A stretch of DNA of 64,000 bases from Phytophthora sp. 'mugwort' (lineage: Eukaryota > Oomycota > Peronosporomycetes > Peronosporales > Peronosporaceae). The stretch covers positions 2,108,001 through 2,172,000 of the forward strand of contig JAUCEF010000008.1 of NCBI GenBank assembly GCA_033558025.1. Reading direction: 5' to 3'. The notes beneath the pieces were generated by a model, which made no database searches, was not told the DNA's origin, and saw nothing but the letters and a program-made list of their open reading frames with translations. Positions 22,310 to 34,320 of this stretch are shown piece after piece (within the stretch, counting starts at the first letter, position 1; every line of letters starts with the position of its first letter). A program made the translations under genes and the position numbers.

Positions 22310-22732
22310 CTTGACGTCAAATCATTAAGAGCACAAGAGTGCGGCATTGGAAGTGTTGCTGCAGGTTATGTCCATCGAATTTTGTTATGGGGTTTGGCTT
22401 GAGGTATGTAATGCAGGAACAGATCCCAAGACAAGTGAAGGACAGGCTCATACAGGTATACGACACTGTATACGCACCAGAGTTAACATACTGTATTAAT
22501 ACCATATGGGGGGAGCTACGTGTTGAAGCATGTTTTCGGTGCCGCGTCTCACGTGCAAAAGTTGTAACGCTGCCCATTGACTCCTGCATTTGTTTGTGCG
22601 AGGTTTTGCTTTATTTTTGTTCATGAAAGTGGTTGTTAGCTCTTGCTCATTTTGAGATAACTTTTGAAACGCCAACACTTGGCGTAACACTTAGACGGAA
22701 CAGGCTCCAGAATCTACCTTTGACGCTCCGTG
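22310..22732. other. Intergenic, nothing recognised
   Basis: About 400 bases upstream of the SulP promoter. Short frames on both strands have no recognisable features. Confidence 0.5.
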
Positions 22733-23110
22733 CTATAAAACCTTCGCCGGGAGGTGTCTCGCAATTTTCATGGTTTGCAGCCTTTCCAGTTTGGGCTCCA
22801 ATGACATAGTTTGGCGATGCAAATCACCGTGCCAAGAGCCGTTTATACGATAATGGCCATCGTCGTGTGCAGCATTTTTTGCTATATCAATAGGTTCTTG
22901 GAGTTGGTCGCTTTTCTGTCTTGATCGCCTGTTTGTTTCAATCCATTGAAAAGAAAAACAAAGCACTTCGACGGCGCAGTGCCTCATGTTGCTGACGCTT
23001 ACCTTCGTTGAGGGGATCGGGTAGTATTTCCTCGGTCTCCAAGGCTTCGCATCAGTGGTAATATCACACAGAGCCTCACAGCGTGTTCTTTTAGGGAGCG
23101 TATGATTCAC
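22733..23110 (-). CDS. Candidate small gene or gene remnant, function unknown
   Basis: A minus frame of 125 codons without an ATG at its start. It contains a plausible intron: donor GTAAGCG near 23005 and acceptor ACAG near 22918, which would join KYYPIPSTK to KSDQLQEPID in frame. The residue composition of the tail (LERLQTMKIARHLPAKVL) looks protein-like, but there is no family match and no start codon was found. It may be part of a multi-exon gene or a remnant. Confidence 0.25.
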   Translation of the reverse strand: MNHTLPKRTRCEALCDITTDAKPWRPRKYYPIPSTKVSVSNMRHCAVEVLCFSFQWIETNRRSRQKSDQLQEPIDIAKNAAHDDGHYRINGSWHGDLHRQTMSLEPKLERLQTMKIARHLPAKVL

Positions 23111-23314
23111 TATCGGACAGCCACTGAACTAGGTGCTTTGGATCTGTCCCCGTCCTTTAGCACAGCTAACTCGAACCAGCAACAACCATGGGATCGCTTC
23201 TGTCGATAGGTAAGCACCTTGGCCTTATGCGACGTATGGTACAATGTATTGCAATAGAAGTATTATACTAAGTACTTAAGTATACTTTTACACACACTAG
23301 TTTCTTGGTATCAA

Positions 23315-23776
23315 TTATTGAGAATACGCCTCGACGAGAAGGAGGTGGGTAATCGTGAGCGACATATGAGCGAGCAAGTGAGGCATGTCCCCACTCTGGA
23401 TACGTCGGGCGCTTGACAATGGGCGCTGCTTGTTGAGATCGTTCGATACTCGAGCCACTTTAGGGTTGAGCTTCCTCTGGTTACAGGCTTTTGCCGCGCC
23501 GTACAAAACCGCAGCTCCGACTAGAGTGGCAATGCAATGCCAGCGATTCTCAAGTGACCATACGAGATGTAGATCCACAGAGAAACACAGCCACATCATT
23601 AGCCGATCTGCGACCTTTGCTGTGGCCGAAGTCACTCCATGATTCCACACAGACGTCATCAACCCGGCCACGATAGAGGTGACAAGCAGGCGACTGGTCT
23701 GGCGGTACCAGAGCAAAGCGAGGATATGAACAGCACCGAGCGTCACGGTGGAGGTGAATAACACGGCGTTGGCCAT
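23315..23776 (-). CDS. Small multi-pass membrane protein, unknown function
   Basis: 153 residues from ATG 23776; the open frame reaches 23848 but the Met at 23776 begins a hydrophobic helix (NAVLFTSTVTLGAVHILALLWY). Further hydrophobic stretches occur near residues 35-55, 65-85, 88-105 and 130-150, suggesting four or five spans. A basic loop (about 105-130) separates the last two. No family was recognised. The gene is isolated between repeat-like sequence and the SulP gene. Confidence 0.6.
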   Translation of the reverse strand: MANAVLFTSTVTLGAVHILALLWYRQTSRLLVTSIVAGLMTSVWNHGVTSATAKVADRLMMWLCFSVDLHLVWSLENRWHCIATLVGAAVLYGAAKACNQRKLNPKVARVSNDLNKQRPLSSARRIQSGDMPHLLAHMSLTITHLLLVEAYSQ

Positions 23777-24169
23777 TAGAAGCGGAGCGTGGGGGCTGCA
23801 GTGCCTTGAGAATTGAGTTGAGATCCAAAAAAAAATACTACAGTACATGTCACAAGATTTAAATTTAATAGTATGTTATTCACTACATTTTTTCTTTGCA
23901 TATTCACTGCATAAAATACAGTCGTGCACCTCGTTTTCGGCAGGGGTACCTTTCGATAACCTGCGAGATCTAATGATGATGCACATCGGTTCCACAACCA
24001 AAAAATGCCCATCTCCATCCCCACAATTAACCTCACTGATTTTCCTCTCCTCGAGGAGGGATGACACGCAGCGTCGACATGATTTCAAATCTTGGCGCGA
24101 AGGCCTCCAATACGAAGGTTCACTTTAGTTTCACCTTCAAACCACCACGGAATGTTGCCCATCCGTCTA

Positions 24170-25067
24170 TACTACGCTGACTCTTGCTGAAGAACGCACT
24201 TTGTGTGAGTTGGCCAAGTCAGAGCCGTCGTTGTCTCACTCGAAGCTCGCTCGATGGAACACCAAGCACTTCGAAACCCCCTAGATGTCAAGCGCACTAC
24301 TGTGCAAGGCATTCTCAAGAGGTCGGCGGCCTTCGCAAACTTGCAAGACGCCCAGAACGCCCGAAAACGCCTCTGCCCGTCCACACTACGTGCATCGGAC
24401 GACAAGATCATGCAGCGCATCTCTGAGTACAAGGCCCAGCACAACAACGCAACCATCACAGGTTCTACGGTTCTGAAAATGTCAAGACGTGAAGGCATCA
24501 AGATGCCCAGTGGTAGGTTTCCAAGTCGTGGGTGGATGTACCGCTTCCAGCAGCGCATGGTCTATGGTTCTCACTGCGCCACGGCGAAGGGAACTCGCTG
24601 GACAAGGAAGTGTAGAGGGAGGAACCAAAGCGCTTCAACCCGCAGTCGCAGGCTATCACCCACGAGTTATCTATAATATGGACGAGACGGCGTTCTTTTA
24701 CCGAAGAGAACCGAGAGGCACTCTCACGGTAAACAAGAAGGAAAAAGGCAAAAAGCAGAGCAAGCAGAGAATTACGGTGTGCATGGCCACCAACGCTGAC
24801 GGCACTGATAGGCTCCCGCTGCACTTCATCGGAAGTTCAAAGGTGCGGCGCCCTTTAAGGAATCGCAATGCATTTGCGGTGATTGGGGCTACATACACAA
24901 AAATAAATACCGGTAAAGCGTGGATGAATACACGAAGTACTGCGAATGGTTTACGGAGATTGACGAACGAATGCGGCTGGAAGAGCGACAAATAATTCTC
25001 CTAGTCGACAGCGTGTCATCCCATAACGACGGCCCGGTTGAGTTGTCTAACGTGGTGTGTCTTCCAG
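24170..25067 (+). pseudogene. CENP-B/pogo (Tigger-like) transposase, frameshifted and 3' truncated
   Basis: Reading across frames gives a psq-type helix-turn-helix (TLAEERTLCELAKSEPSLSH), a CENP-B/Tc5 HTH (GRFPSRGWMYRFQQR) and the first DDE block (VIYNMDETAFFYRREP) with KKQSKQRITVCMATNADGTDRLPLHFIG, then the second Asp block (IILLVDSVSSHNDG). At least three frameshifts or stops break it (for example the TAG just after 24280 and a shift near 24960). It ends where an LTR begins at 25068, so the last DDE residue and the rest of the element are gone. Dead copy. Confidence 0.8.
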
Positions 25068-25418
25068 CGCAAATTCGGTTCTGATTTATGCCTTAGCCAA
25101 TCTACCTTCGGATCCCATCCCAAAACCTATCGTACGGACTATTATAACCCAGGATCCCATCTCTGACCATCTCCTGGCCAACCGTATCCCCTCTACCTCA
25201 ATCTAGCTACGGATCTTCTACCAGGGGTGCACTAAACTGATCGGACCAGGTACTTAGGATCTCATCCCACGGGACGGGTCCAGGATCCGTACCATATACA
25301 GACCAGGCGTATCACATGATCCGGATCCATCACCTTGACGATGTCATGGCTGCCGCTGGCGACTTGGATCCCCCAGCTGCCGGTCAACCTCTATCTTTTC
25401 CGGATCTGCAATACCACA
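25068..25418 (-). repeat. LTR of a Ty3/Gypsy element, minus orientation (3' LTR)
   Basis: 351 bases matching, in reverse complement, the LTR at 49596-49957. Similarity starts and stops sharply at TGT...ACA ends in both copies (element sense TGTGGTATTG to GGAAGACA). Just outside, on the element's sense strand, AGGGGCGG immediately precedes the LTR and looks like a polypurine tract, so the internal region should lie to the right (25419 onward). No target-site duplication flanks it, as expected for one end of a larger element. It interrupts the pogo-like transposase. Confidence 0.75.
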
Positions 25419-25650
25419 ACCGCCCCTGACAAGTTGTGACCACCGCGCAACGGTAGCATACCGTATCACGTGATCCACAATTCAACCCATTGTCGTCAAC
25501 CCAAATAAAGCATCTCCTCCATGCCGTCCACCCACAGCGCCCAGGTACTGACGCCACGCCTCGCGCTACTGTGTTCACCGGGGCAAGGCCTTTCTCCGGA
25601 CGCCCCCCCCCCCATGCGCGCACTGTGACCACGCACCGTCCGATCTTTCG

Positions 25651-26819
25651 GTGGCTGCAACACCGGTGGTGCTGGATCTGGATCCACTGCGAGCCGAGGC
25701 CACGTCGATCCACACCTTCATTGGTGCCTACGACGAGCTGCTGGCCAAACACCAGCAAGCCATGCGGGATCTGGGGATCTGGTCGCCGCGCGTCGCCACA
25801 ACGAGGAACTTCACGCGCGGGCCGAGCCCAACTGGAAGACTGCGCGCACGTTGTCTACTTCGTCCAGCACCGCTACAACGTCATTCAAGCGCGACTCCGC
25901 CAAGTCACGCAGCTTGAAGCTGAAACGCGCCAAGAAGCTGACCACTTCCGTGTGGAGATTCAGGGGTTCGGCGATCTGCAAGCGCGCTACGCCTTGCTAG
26001 AGGAGACCAGCGCGGAGGCGTACACGCCTACAAGAATACGATATCGGCCTGGAGCGCCGTCTACCCGACCGTGGCAGTACCGCGCTGGCCGGTCAAGCCC
26101 AGGGCTGCTCCTTCCTTCGCCCAGGATCTGTAGAACCTGCGGGATGAAGTGGCCGGGTTGAAGCAACAATCCTCCAACCTCGAGCAGCAGTGTCGAGCCG
26201 CTCGATCCGAGCGTGGCACGGATTTCAGGGGTTTCTTTCGCCTCCAGAAACACCATGCGGGGATCTCCAACGCAGCTATGAGCCGCGGAAGCAGCATGTC
26301 CAGGACCTGGGGCGTGAAATTCAGCGACTGCGGGACGATCTGCACCAAGTGCGCCAACAGCTTGACGGATCTGCGACAGATCTGAATGCTGCACAGATCG
26401 AGCTACACGTTCGAGGTGAGCGGATCCTCGAGCTGGAGGGTATCCTCGACAAGGCTGAGCATCGTCGTGCGGATCTTCACCAGGTTCACGATCATACCGT
26501 ACGCAAGTCAGATGCGGCCTGGGTAGAGATCGAGCGCTTGAAGTGTTCACTAGTAGCAGCTTATCGGAATCATGCACGTGCCGAAAATCTTCTTCACGGG
26601 ACTCAAGACCAGCTCCGTAATGTCCCTTCTCGCCGCGGGCTAAGCCCCTCTGTGTCTCCGACATCATCATTATCCTCGTCATCCCGTCCGGGAGAGGTCT
26701 ATGACCGCGCGTCACCCGTACCCTTGAGGCTGTCGGTGCGTGAGTATTGTCAATCCTGGCTAAATTTGGATGCTGTGGCCGATTGGACAACCCGACCTGC
26801 AATTCCGAAACTCACGTGA
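25651..26819 (+). pseudogene. Decayed coiled-coil ORF, antisense to the Gypsy element that owns the adjacent LTR
   Basis: Reading across several frames gives a mostly helical, heptad-rich protein: LAKHQQAMRDLG, then QVTQLEAETRQEADHFRVEIQ, VAGLKQQSSNLEQQCRAAR and LGREIQRLRDDLHQVRQQLDG, ending in a Ser/Pro-rich tract (SPSVSPTSSLSSSS) at about 26640-26700. At least three frameshifts are needed. It starts about 230 bases inside the LTR and is transcribed away from it, opposite to the element. The same arrangement recurs at 59205-61130. An 11-C tract sits at 25603-25613. Function unknown. Confidence 0.6.
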
Positions 26820-27147
26820 TTGGTGAAATTCAGCAGCGGTGTGTTGCAGTGCGGAAGATCGTCAGGGGCGTCGGTGCTCTTTATAATCGAGATAATACGA
26901 CCTGTGCTTGTTTTGTTTTGCATGCTGGGGAGGCCATTAACGCTTCCTTCTTATTTTGTGTCTCTCATGTTAGCTATTAACCTGTCTAGCTTTGTCTAGC
27001 TTGTACGTTCGCATCATGCAGAGAGCGGTGATACAAGGGACATGTGCACCCCAACACAATGCTACATTGTTTGTACGCGTTGTACAAGCATGGCTTGTCG
27101 CGAAAGAACCTTGCCCATGTTTCACGAAGAGCGTAACCACCATTGGC

Positions 27148-28105
27148 AACGGGATTCGTGTCTACGAGTCGACAGGAACGTTCCTGCGCGTGCAAACAAA
27201 AGGGACCAAAACGTTTACGGACGAGCACAAAAAATGGCTGTGTGAGTTTTACTCACAACGCCCGCTAGCATACTTGGACGAAGCCCAAGATGCCTCGAGC
27301 GCGCACATCACCTTTCTATCTCGAAGTCTTCCGTTTGGCGCATCATTCACGACTGTGGCCTAACGTGGAAAGTATTGGAGCGTCGCGCAATGCATATTCA
27401 GGAACAAGAGGTTTTCCGATTTGTGGAGGAGTTGAGCAACATTGACTGGAGCCATCATATCTTGTGTTCTTCGACGAAGTGTCTTCCGACAACCGCGGAA
27501 TGTTAGAAGGCGCGGTTATTCTCTCAAGGGACATAAACTTGCCATTCGGGGCGACTTCCAAAGAAAACCGAGGATTTCTGTCTTGGTATCTATTGGAGTG
27601 AATGACCTTATCGATTGTTTCGATACTCAAGGCACGTTTGATCGGGTTGAATTTGTAAAGTGCTGCCAGGGCTTTGCGTAATCCACACGAAATCGCGTAC
27701 GGCAGTACCCAGGCTCGAATTCCGTGTGGATTCTCGACGGAGCATCAATTCACAGACACCCAGACATAATTCACTTCTTACGAAGCATCGACATCGTACC
27801 AAATTTCCTGCCTGCCTACTGTCCGTTCTTGAACCCTATCGAGTATATGTTTGGGTACGCGGAGCGGTTTTTCCCGCGGCACTATGATGAAGCTAGTGGC
27901 CGTGATTTACTGCCTTTTGCAGTGCACACGTTTCAGAGATTCGAGAAGTTTAACATGACAAAAGTATTTGAGCATTGCGGCTGGTAGGTTCAAGGCTACT
28001 TTGATCCAAGTGGCGCGATGTCGGCCGAGCAGAGGACGATGCCCAAATTTTGGGGACAGAGTGTGGAACCAAGCAACGAAGAAGATGAATTGGATTTAAT
28101 TTAGT
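27148..28105 (+). pseudogene. IS630/Tc1-mariner-like (DDE_3) transposase, decayed
   Basis: Across frames: an N-terminal helix-turn-helix region (FTDEHKKWLCEFYSQRPLAYLDEAQDA and SISKSSVWRIIHDCGL), first Asp block LVFFDEVSSDNRGMLEG (27465 region), second Asp block WILDGASIHRHPDI (27724-27765) and the Glu block FLPAYCPFLNPIEYMFG (27805-27855). The tail DPSGAMSAEQRTMP follows. Stops and frameshifts near 27310, 27360, 27600 and 27680 destroy it. The catalytic triad residues are still visible. The family is common in Phytophthora genomes. Confidence 0.8.
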
Positions 28106-29205
28106 GGGTGAACAAAGCGGGAGTGATTGAAGAGACCAGCTATTCTTGATGTTCGGTGTCGTCAAGGTTTTCCATTCGTATGAATGGGTTGATCACATCA
28201 GTGACGGCCAAAAGATCTACATCGGCGAGAAAGCCTTAATGATTTTCGTTTTGAAATCAGCAATTTGTTCTGTGCCTCTAGTCGGAGTCCAAAAACGTTC
28301 ACATCTTGCTGAAGTTCTTCGTTGTTTCACAGGCTGCCTTCCGCACAGTATAGCGCCATTTCGCCCGACTTAATGAGGTCCTGTGCCCTTTGCTGAACCT
28401 GGGAGCATGAATCACGCAATAAGTGAACGAGATGAACCGGTGGTGGGTCCCCAATTTGCTCCTGCCAGGTGGAACGATTGAGGTTCCTTGTGATGTGGTT
28501 CGGTCACATACGCCATCCAATTGTCGTTGTGTCAAATCTTGTACTCCAGTACTTCTTCAATTTATCAGCAACTTCGCGAAGAGAAGCATTCCGCTGTAGC
28601 TCCAGCCCGACCGGTATGATCAGGATGCATGCTACCAAGAAATTTTCGAGGTCCTTTGCTTTCGAACTCCATACTCAAAAATAAGTAGCTTTACTGTTTT
28701 CCACGAGATGAAACCAGCCATTGGTTCCTCGCCTGGTCGGACTTCGTGCCGTCTACAAGGTGACTGATCAGTTACTGCATCACCTTTGCCCAGGCCGATT
28801 GCTCAGGAACTTCTTGCGACCACATGCTTAATCGCTCGTCCTCTCACGGTTGACTAAATGCATCCAACATCTTTTGGATGACCTCATTGAGCGTGTCTCC
28901 AGTGGAGACAAAGTCATCAAGCATGTTGCCAGACGAACCACGTTGACCAACCGTGCTCTTGACAATTAGTCTAACCAAAAGTTGGAACCGCTTCTCCTGC
29001 GCATACGGCTCCAATGCCTGGGAGGGTGAGCATTTCCGGCTTGATCTTGAACCGGTGACATCGCAGCAATTCGCGATAGCAGAAATGGCGATGATATATG
29101 GGCTGGTGGGCTGGTCCGTCTTGAGAAGCAGGTGGTGATAGTCGTGGTTGCTGTGCTGAGGTGTCAGCTCGCTCCACATAAAAACATTTCTTTCTTCGTG
29201 CTCTC
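28106..29205. other. Probable repeat-derived sequence, unclassified
   Basis: The minus strand carries protein-like pieces in changing frames (28850 down to 28300) and a 111-codon frame at 29179-28844 without family features. The pattern of interrupted minus-strand coding suggests another decayed element. Nothing can be named. Confidence 0.35.
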
Positions 29206-29605
29206 TACTAGTGCGGATTGCGAACGTTGATCAGAACTCTCGACGTTCGTCGTGACTGAGAACTGTCCGGCGTAATACCCCCTTCTTCTGCATCCACGGA
29301 TGTGCGTCGTCTCTCTGGATACGGTAATGCGAGTACTCTAGCTTGAGTGGGCGCCTTCCTATCGCAGCCGCAGCGGCCTCGGTTGCCTTCCGCGCGCTGA
29401 TCATGTTGCCGCTTCAAGATTGAAGGCAAAGTCAACCCTGCGTGCTAATGGTGCAATATGTGGTCCTCTGTATTTGGTATGAAGTAAGATAGAATGAACG
29501 ATTAAGACGCAATTGGGCTGGAGCGATTAACCAATCGCTCAATCCAATCTCGAGTAAAACCCACAATATTACTCAGAGCACAAGTGCCGATACGGTCGGA
29601 AGACC

Positions 29606-30552
29606 ATGCGTGGAGTCGTCGAAGCCGCTGGAAGCAGTGCCCCCGTGCACTTTGCGCGAGACACCCTCTTTGACGACCTTGAGGAAGGTGAAGAGGAGGT
29701 TGACTACACTGAGTCCGTGACCGGTAGTAGCCCTGTCCGCTTACCGAGCCCGCGCCGCCAACTGCGCGCTCCAAATCCCTTCGAGCTCTCGACTCCACTA
29801 GTTTTGGCAATGCGCCTCCGCTACCTTTGCGGGAAACAGATGATGATCCCATGGGATCCGGTGTCGTCACCAATCCTTTGGACAAAGTCCTGGGGCAACA
29901 GCTTGCTGCTGATCCGCAGATCTCGCGCTCGCAGAGGTTGATGGCTCGGCCATTGCTTACCTCGTCACGTCGTGACTATGGCTTCGAGCCTCGCGACCCA
30001 AGCGAAGTGGCTCGCCGCGCAGCATCGGAGCTGCTGACCACGTATGTGATTGGGCCAGCGGCCACTACGCCCGACCAGCTCGCCACGCGAGAGTCTCTGC
30101 GAGAAAGATTCTTGAAGCCTCAAGTGACTACGCATCGTGAGTATCGTGAGCGTTTGCAAGTGCAAGCTCGGCACGGCTCGGTCATACCGATGCGGACTTA
30201 TCCAGTCGTTCTCCTGTCAGGAGAGATGTCTTGGAAAGACGAGTATCAATTCCAGATCTGGGTTGAAGGAGCTCGCAAGCTCTCTTCCATTGACGCCCTT
30301 CGGGCGAGTTTCAGCGAAACTGATGTTCGAGTCGAACTTATACTCCGTTTCGAGTTCGCGAAACTGAAGGCGAAACGCCAGTTACCCCCTGCCTACCGAC
30401 CTCGCCCACAGGGCTCTCTCGCACCCGGTGCTCCTGCTGTCACAGCTAGCGGCTCTCACGCAGGTGAGGCCGCCCCTCTCCAAGACCAGAGCGACAGCTC
30501 TGCTGCTGGCCTTGGCCCCGCGGCTACTTCCGTGAAGCGCGGGGTGAGGTAG
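29606..30552 (+). pseudogene. Repeat-associated ORF of unknown function, convergent with the minus-strand chromodomain Gypsy element
   Basis: ATG 29606 opens an acidic N-terminus (FDDLEEGEEEVDYTES), then after a frameshift near 29800 a 240-codon frame (29827-30552) follows with a globular-looking domain (KVLGQQLAADPQISRSQRLM, EMSWKDEYQFQIWVEGARKL) that could be Gag-like. A further shift near 30540 would join it to a frame open to 31019 with a heptad stretch (LLAVERRVQTLHESLQWATS), which overlaps the chromodomain coded on the other strand. It may be an accessory antisense ORF of the neighbouring element or the Gag of a separate one. Broken in either case. Confidence 0.55.
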
Positions 30553-30559
30553 CTGGCGC

Positions 30560-30870
30560 TCGGGGCGCTGATGATCGCGTCGATCGAAAACGTCCACGAC
30601 GTCAGGGTAATCTTGCCGGAGGGGAACCTCGTACTCCCAGGAGTTCTGTGAGTGATGATAACCCCTCCAATTCACAAGATATTGAGTACGATCCTGGCGA
30701 TGACACCGCGCCACTAAGTGCTCCGCATGATAGTGGGAAGCTCCCTGCTCGTCGAGCAACGGCGGCGGAGGTAGGTGAACGGCTGGATCCTCACGCTGCG
30801 AGTTGCAGTGATCTGCTAGCGGTCGAGAGGCGTGTGCAGACCCTGCATGAGTCGCTGCAGTGGGCGACAA
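30560..30870 (-). pseudogene. Gypsy chromodomain
   Basis: The minus frame reads HAEHLVARCHRQDRTQYLVN followed by WRGYHHSQNSWEYEVPL and then DYPDVVDVFDR, a recognisable chromodomain with its aromatic and W-x-G-Y signature. In such elements it targets integration to modified histones. It is out of frame with the integrase tail at 30929-31147. The opposite strand is also open over much of this stretch. Confidence 0.75.
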
Positions 30871-31134
30871 GTCACCGTGACCGTCTCGTTGACGAGATCG
30901 ATGCCGTGCATTATCGGATCGACTGGTTTCAGTCTCCTGTCTCGGTTGTCAACCGCCTGGAGCTCCTGGAGCAGTCCTCTGCTCGTCGCTTCGAAGCGCT
31001 GGGGCCGTTCACTCGCTGAGCTACCTGGTCAGTTGGACCTCCTCGTGCGCCCTCCAGCCTTCGGCAAACCACCGACCGTGGCGCCAAGGCCTCCGCGCTC
31101 ACCCGAGCCGGGTCCCGATATGGCTTAAGGAAGC

Positions 31135-32454
31135 CTACGTAAAGCACGGGTGCGTACGCATCTTCTTCGGAAGATTGAGCGTGTCCACAATACCCTTCCT
31201 GGTCACGACCTTAAAAGGTCCAATGAAGCGCGGGCGCAACTTAGTCTTAATGACCACAGACACTGCATGTGTAGGTAGATTTTTAGCGTTTAATAAAACT
31301 TTGTCACCGACCTGAAAACCCTTCAATGTTGCTTCTGCCCTTTACATAGCCTGTTCCTTCTGAACATCTTGGCTTTCAGCCATCGCATCACGTATTTGTC
31401 GTAAGACACTCAAACGCGTAGACACGAACGTGTCAACTTGCTTGCGAACTGCAGCTGGGCTAATTTGTTTTTATCAGCTAGCCCCCCCCCCCCAACTAAG
31501 CCCAGAACCACGGAGTGGTGGCGTCAGCGGGACGCGAGGGTGTGTGCGACCGCCCAAGTAGATCGGGGTGAAACCTGTTGAGGCATGCACCGCATTGTTC
31601 AATGCAACCTCAACGAGTGGGAGCATGGCACTTCATTGCTTGAGTCTGTCCGCACAGACACCCCGAAGCATGTCTTCGACAACGCGATTCACGCGTTCCG
31701 ATTGACCACTGGTCTGCGGATGGTCCGCTGTGGACATTGTCGAGTCGAGTGCCGAGCACCTTAAAGACCGACGTCCAAAACTTACCCGTGAAACGGGGAT
31801 CTCGATCCGAGACAATTGCATCTGGTAGACCATGCTGTCGAAATACACGATCTATGAACAGCGTGGCTGTTCCTTCTCCATCGATGGAGTCCGACACCGC
31901 CGCTAAATGAGCCTTCTTGCTCAATCGGTCGACAAAGACCACGATGTCCGTGTTGCCCGCCGCATCTCGTGGCAGGACGAACACAAAGTACATACCGCTG
32001 GATTCTCAACACCCCATGGGTACAGGCAAGCTGGCCAGCGGCGTAGCCGAGTGTGGCGAGGGTTTAACCCGCTGACACGTCTCACACGTGCGTACATAGT
32101 ACTGACCCACTTGTAAAGCTTCGGCCACCAGTAGTGGGAGCTCACCGAACTGTAGATCTTTTTTCGGCCGAGATGACAGCAAAATGGGGTATCATGTGCC
32201 TCATAGAGGATACGATACTTGAGATCCTCTTCGTGAGGAACCACGACACATGGGGTGTCTTCTGGACCAGTACCGTAGTTCAATAGGCCATCATCGAGAG
32301 TGAACCGATGCAGCCTCGCGCGCAACCGCGCTGACAGCTTAATGTCTGGTTTAGCAAACTCCGCTTCAAACGCGATCACGCGTTCACACCCCTCAGCGTC
32401 TGCTTGCAACAAAGCACTGCCGATGGCAAAGTCCGACGCGTCACAGACGAACAC
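31135..32454 (-). pseudogene. Gypsy RNase H remnant, integrase and integrase C-terminus
   Basis: The RNase H start (VCDASDFAIGSALLQADAEG) jumps after about 40 residues to the pre-integrase region, so most of RNase H is deleted. The zinc-finger region follows (LYEAHDTPFCCHLGRKK). The core has VVFVDRLSKKAHL, IVSDRDPRFTGKFW and DHPQTSGQSERVNRVVED, all three DDE positions. Frames 31326-31135 hold the GPY/F-type tail (RPRFIGPFKVV). A 12-base G/C tract at 31482-31493 falls in a linker of the same region. Confidence 0.75.
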
Positions 32455-32554
32455 TGAAAGGACGATCGGGATCTGCAGCGCCAGGATCGGCGCCTGAAGG
32501 AGACTCTCCTTAATGGCTTCAAAGCCGCTTCATGTTCGGTGTCACAACACCAGT

Positions 32555-34294
32555 TCACATCCTTCTTAAGGAGATTGGACAGTGGCCTTGCCACCTCAGC
32601 ATAGTTCTTGCTGTATTTGTGCAAGTAATTGGCCAGGCCAAACCACTTCCGTAGTCTTTCTGGTTCTTTGGAACCGGCCAGTCTACAATGGCCTTGACCT
32701 TAGCGCGATCCGCTCGAAGGCCTCGCTTCCCAATGAAGCATCCCAGAAAGGGAATCTCTTCAGCACCGAAGACACACTTGTCAATGTTGACATACAACTT
32801 TTGTGTGCGCATGCACTCGAGCACCGCTTGCAGGTCCTCGATGTGGTTCTCCACATCAGTCTTCCCGTGCTCCGCACGACTGTGGACGAATATCGTCGAA
32901 GTATGTCTGAGTATACGCCCTGTGGGGTTTGAATAGTTGCGTCACATGACGATTGAACGTAGCAGGCACGTTTTGCAGCCCTTGGGGCATTAATACCCAC
33001 TCCCAGAGCATACCGCTCGGAGTGCTGACCGCCGTAAGCGGAATATCGCTTGGTCGCATGAGCAATTGATAATATCCATCGACCAAGTCGAGGACACTGT
33101 ACACCGTACACCCCGTCATGTTGTTCTGGTGAACGTCCTTCCTAGGAATAGACGTTTGCGCCGGAATAGTGGCCGCATGAGCTTATTAAGAGCATGAACG
33201 ATTTGCTATTTGCCATTCGGCTTTCTGACACAGAACGTAGGCATTGAGTGCAGAGACTTGCTCTCGCGCACCACACCCGCCTCGTGCTTAGCACGGAAGA
33301 ACGCGTCAATGACATCACACTGTTCTCGTGGCAAGGGCCACTGCCTCGTCACGCAGTATTTGGTTCCAGGAACCAGGTCAATCTTATGACGTACACCTCG
33401 ATCCGGAGGTAGCCTCGTGGGAGGTTCCTTCGAGACCACGTCTTGATATTCCTTCACCAAAGGGTAGTACGGATCCGAGTGGTCCTTGAGGATCGAGGAT
33501 CCTGCCCGCGCATTCAGCGCCTTCTTGGTGTCTTCAATGACTGCTTTATCCAAAAGCGACGACGAGTTTAACTTCTCTTCAGGTCGTAGAATAACCAACT
33601 CGGCTAATTCGCCGGCCTTCAAGGCGTCGCCGAACTCGGCCATGGACATCTTGTCCAACTCCAACAGAGCGTCCCGATTGGGCATAGTCTCTAGACTGAT
33701 GTCGCAATCGACTTCCCCTGTCACTCCGTTGACGAGTGTATATAGCTGCTCGCTATCACCATGAGTCTCTCTACTCGTCATACTAGACGCATCAGACGCT
33801 CTGCGTCTCATGGCTGACGCTCGGCGTCGTAGCCTTCTCCCTGCTGAGACTGTTTGCCTCGGAGAGGTCCGAGCAGTCACATCAGCTGCGTCTCCAGGTG
33901 CTTGCACCGTGTGCGTCATACCCGATACTGGTATGGCTTGACAGACAACCGTCGCAAAGCTGCGATGCTCGCAGTCTCCACCCCGTGAATTACGTTCCAC
34001 GTCACCTCCATGAGTGGACCTTTCGGACTTGATGACCCGGCCCACGGCCGGCCACACCACGAATGGCGTGTAACGACAACTCGTCGTCGTGACCAATGTC
34101 ACCATGACGTCGGTCACCCAGCTGATTGCCTGCCGCCCCACATGCATCCTGGGGTCCGCGGCCTTGATGCCCCGGCATATTACCGGCCACGCCACGCATG
34201 GTGTGTCGCGACATCCCGTCATCGTGACGAGTGTCGTTGTCGTGACACATGTCATCCAGCGGGTTACCTGCCCCCAGTCACAGCCCACGAGCAC
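32555..34294 (-). pseudogene. Gypsy protease-RT linker and reverse transcriptase, frameshifted
   Basis: Frame 34294-33206 carries the linker and the RT N-terminus (HKIDLVPGTKYCVTRQWPLPREQ, FCVRKPNGK). Frame 33119-32856 has RT core blocks (YSVLDLVDGYYQLLM, MPQGLQNVPATFNRHV) and the catalytic motif TYFDDI. Frame 32854-32555 holds the thumb/connection region (DIDKCVFGAEEIPFLG-like and ADRAKVKAIVDWPVP). The frame changes between blocks and a stop near 33190 show decay. The catalytic Asp pair is intact. Confidence 0.75.
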
Positions 34295-34320
34295 TGCTCG
34301 GGACTTTTGTCGTCGACACT

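Noticed and set aside
23188..23417. Plus-strand MGSLLSI followed by GTAAGC, resembling a first exon of an ARF/ARL-type or myristoylated protein
   Set aside because: The only acceptor in reach (CTAG near 23301) leads to a 45-residue product without GTPase motifs that overlaps the membrane-protein gene on the other strand.
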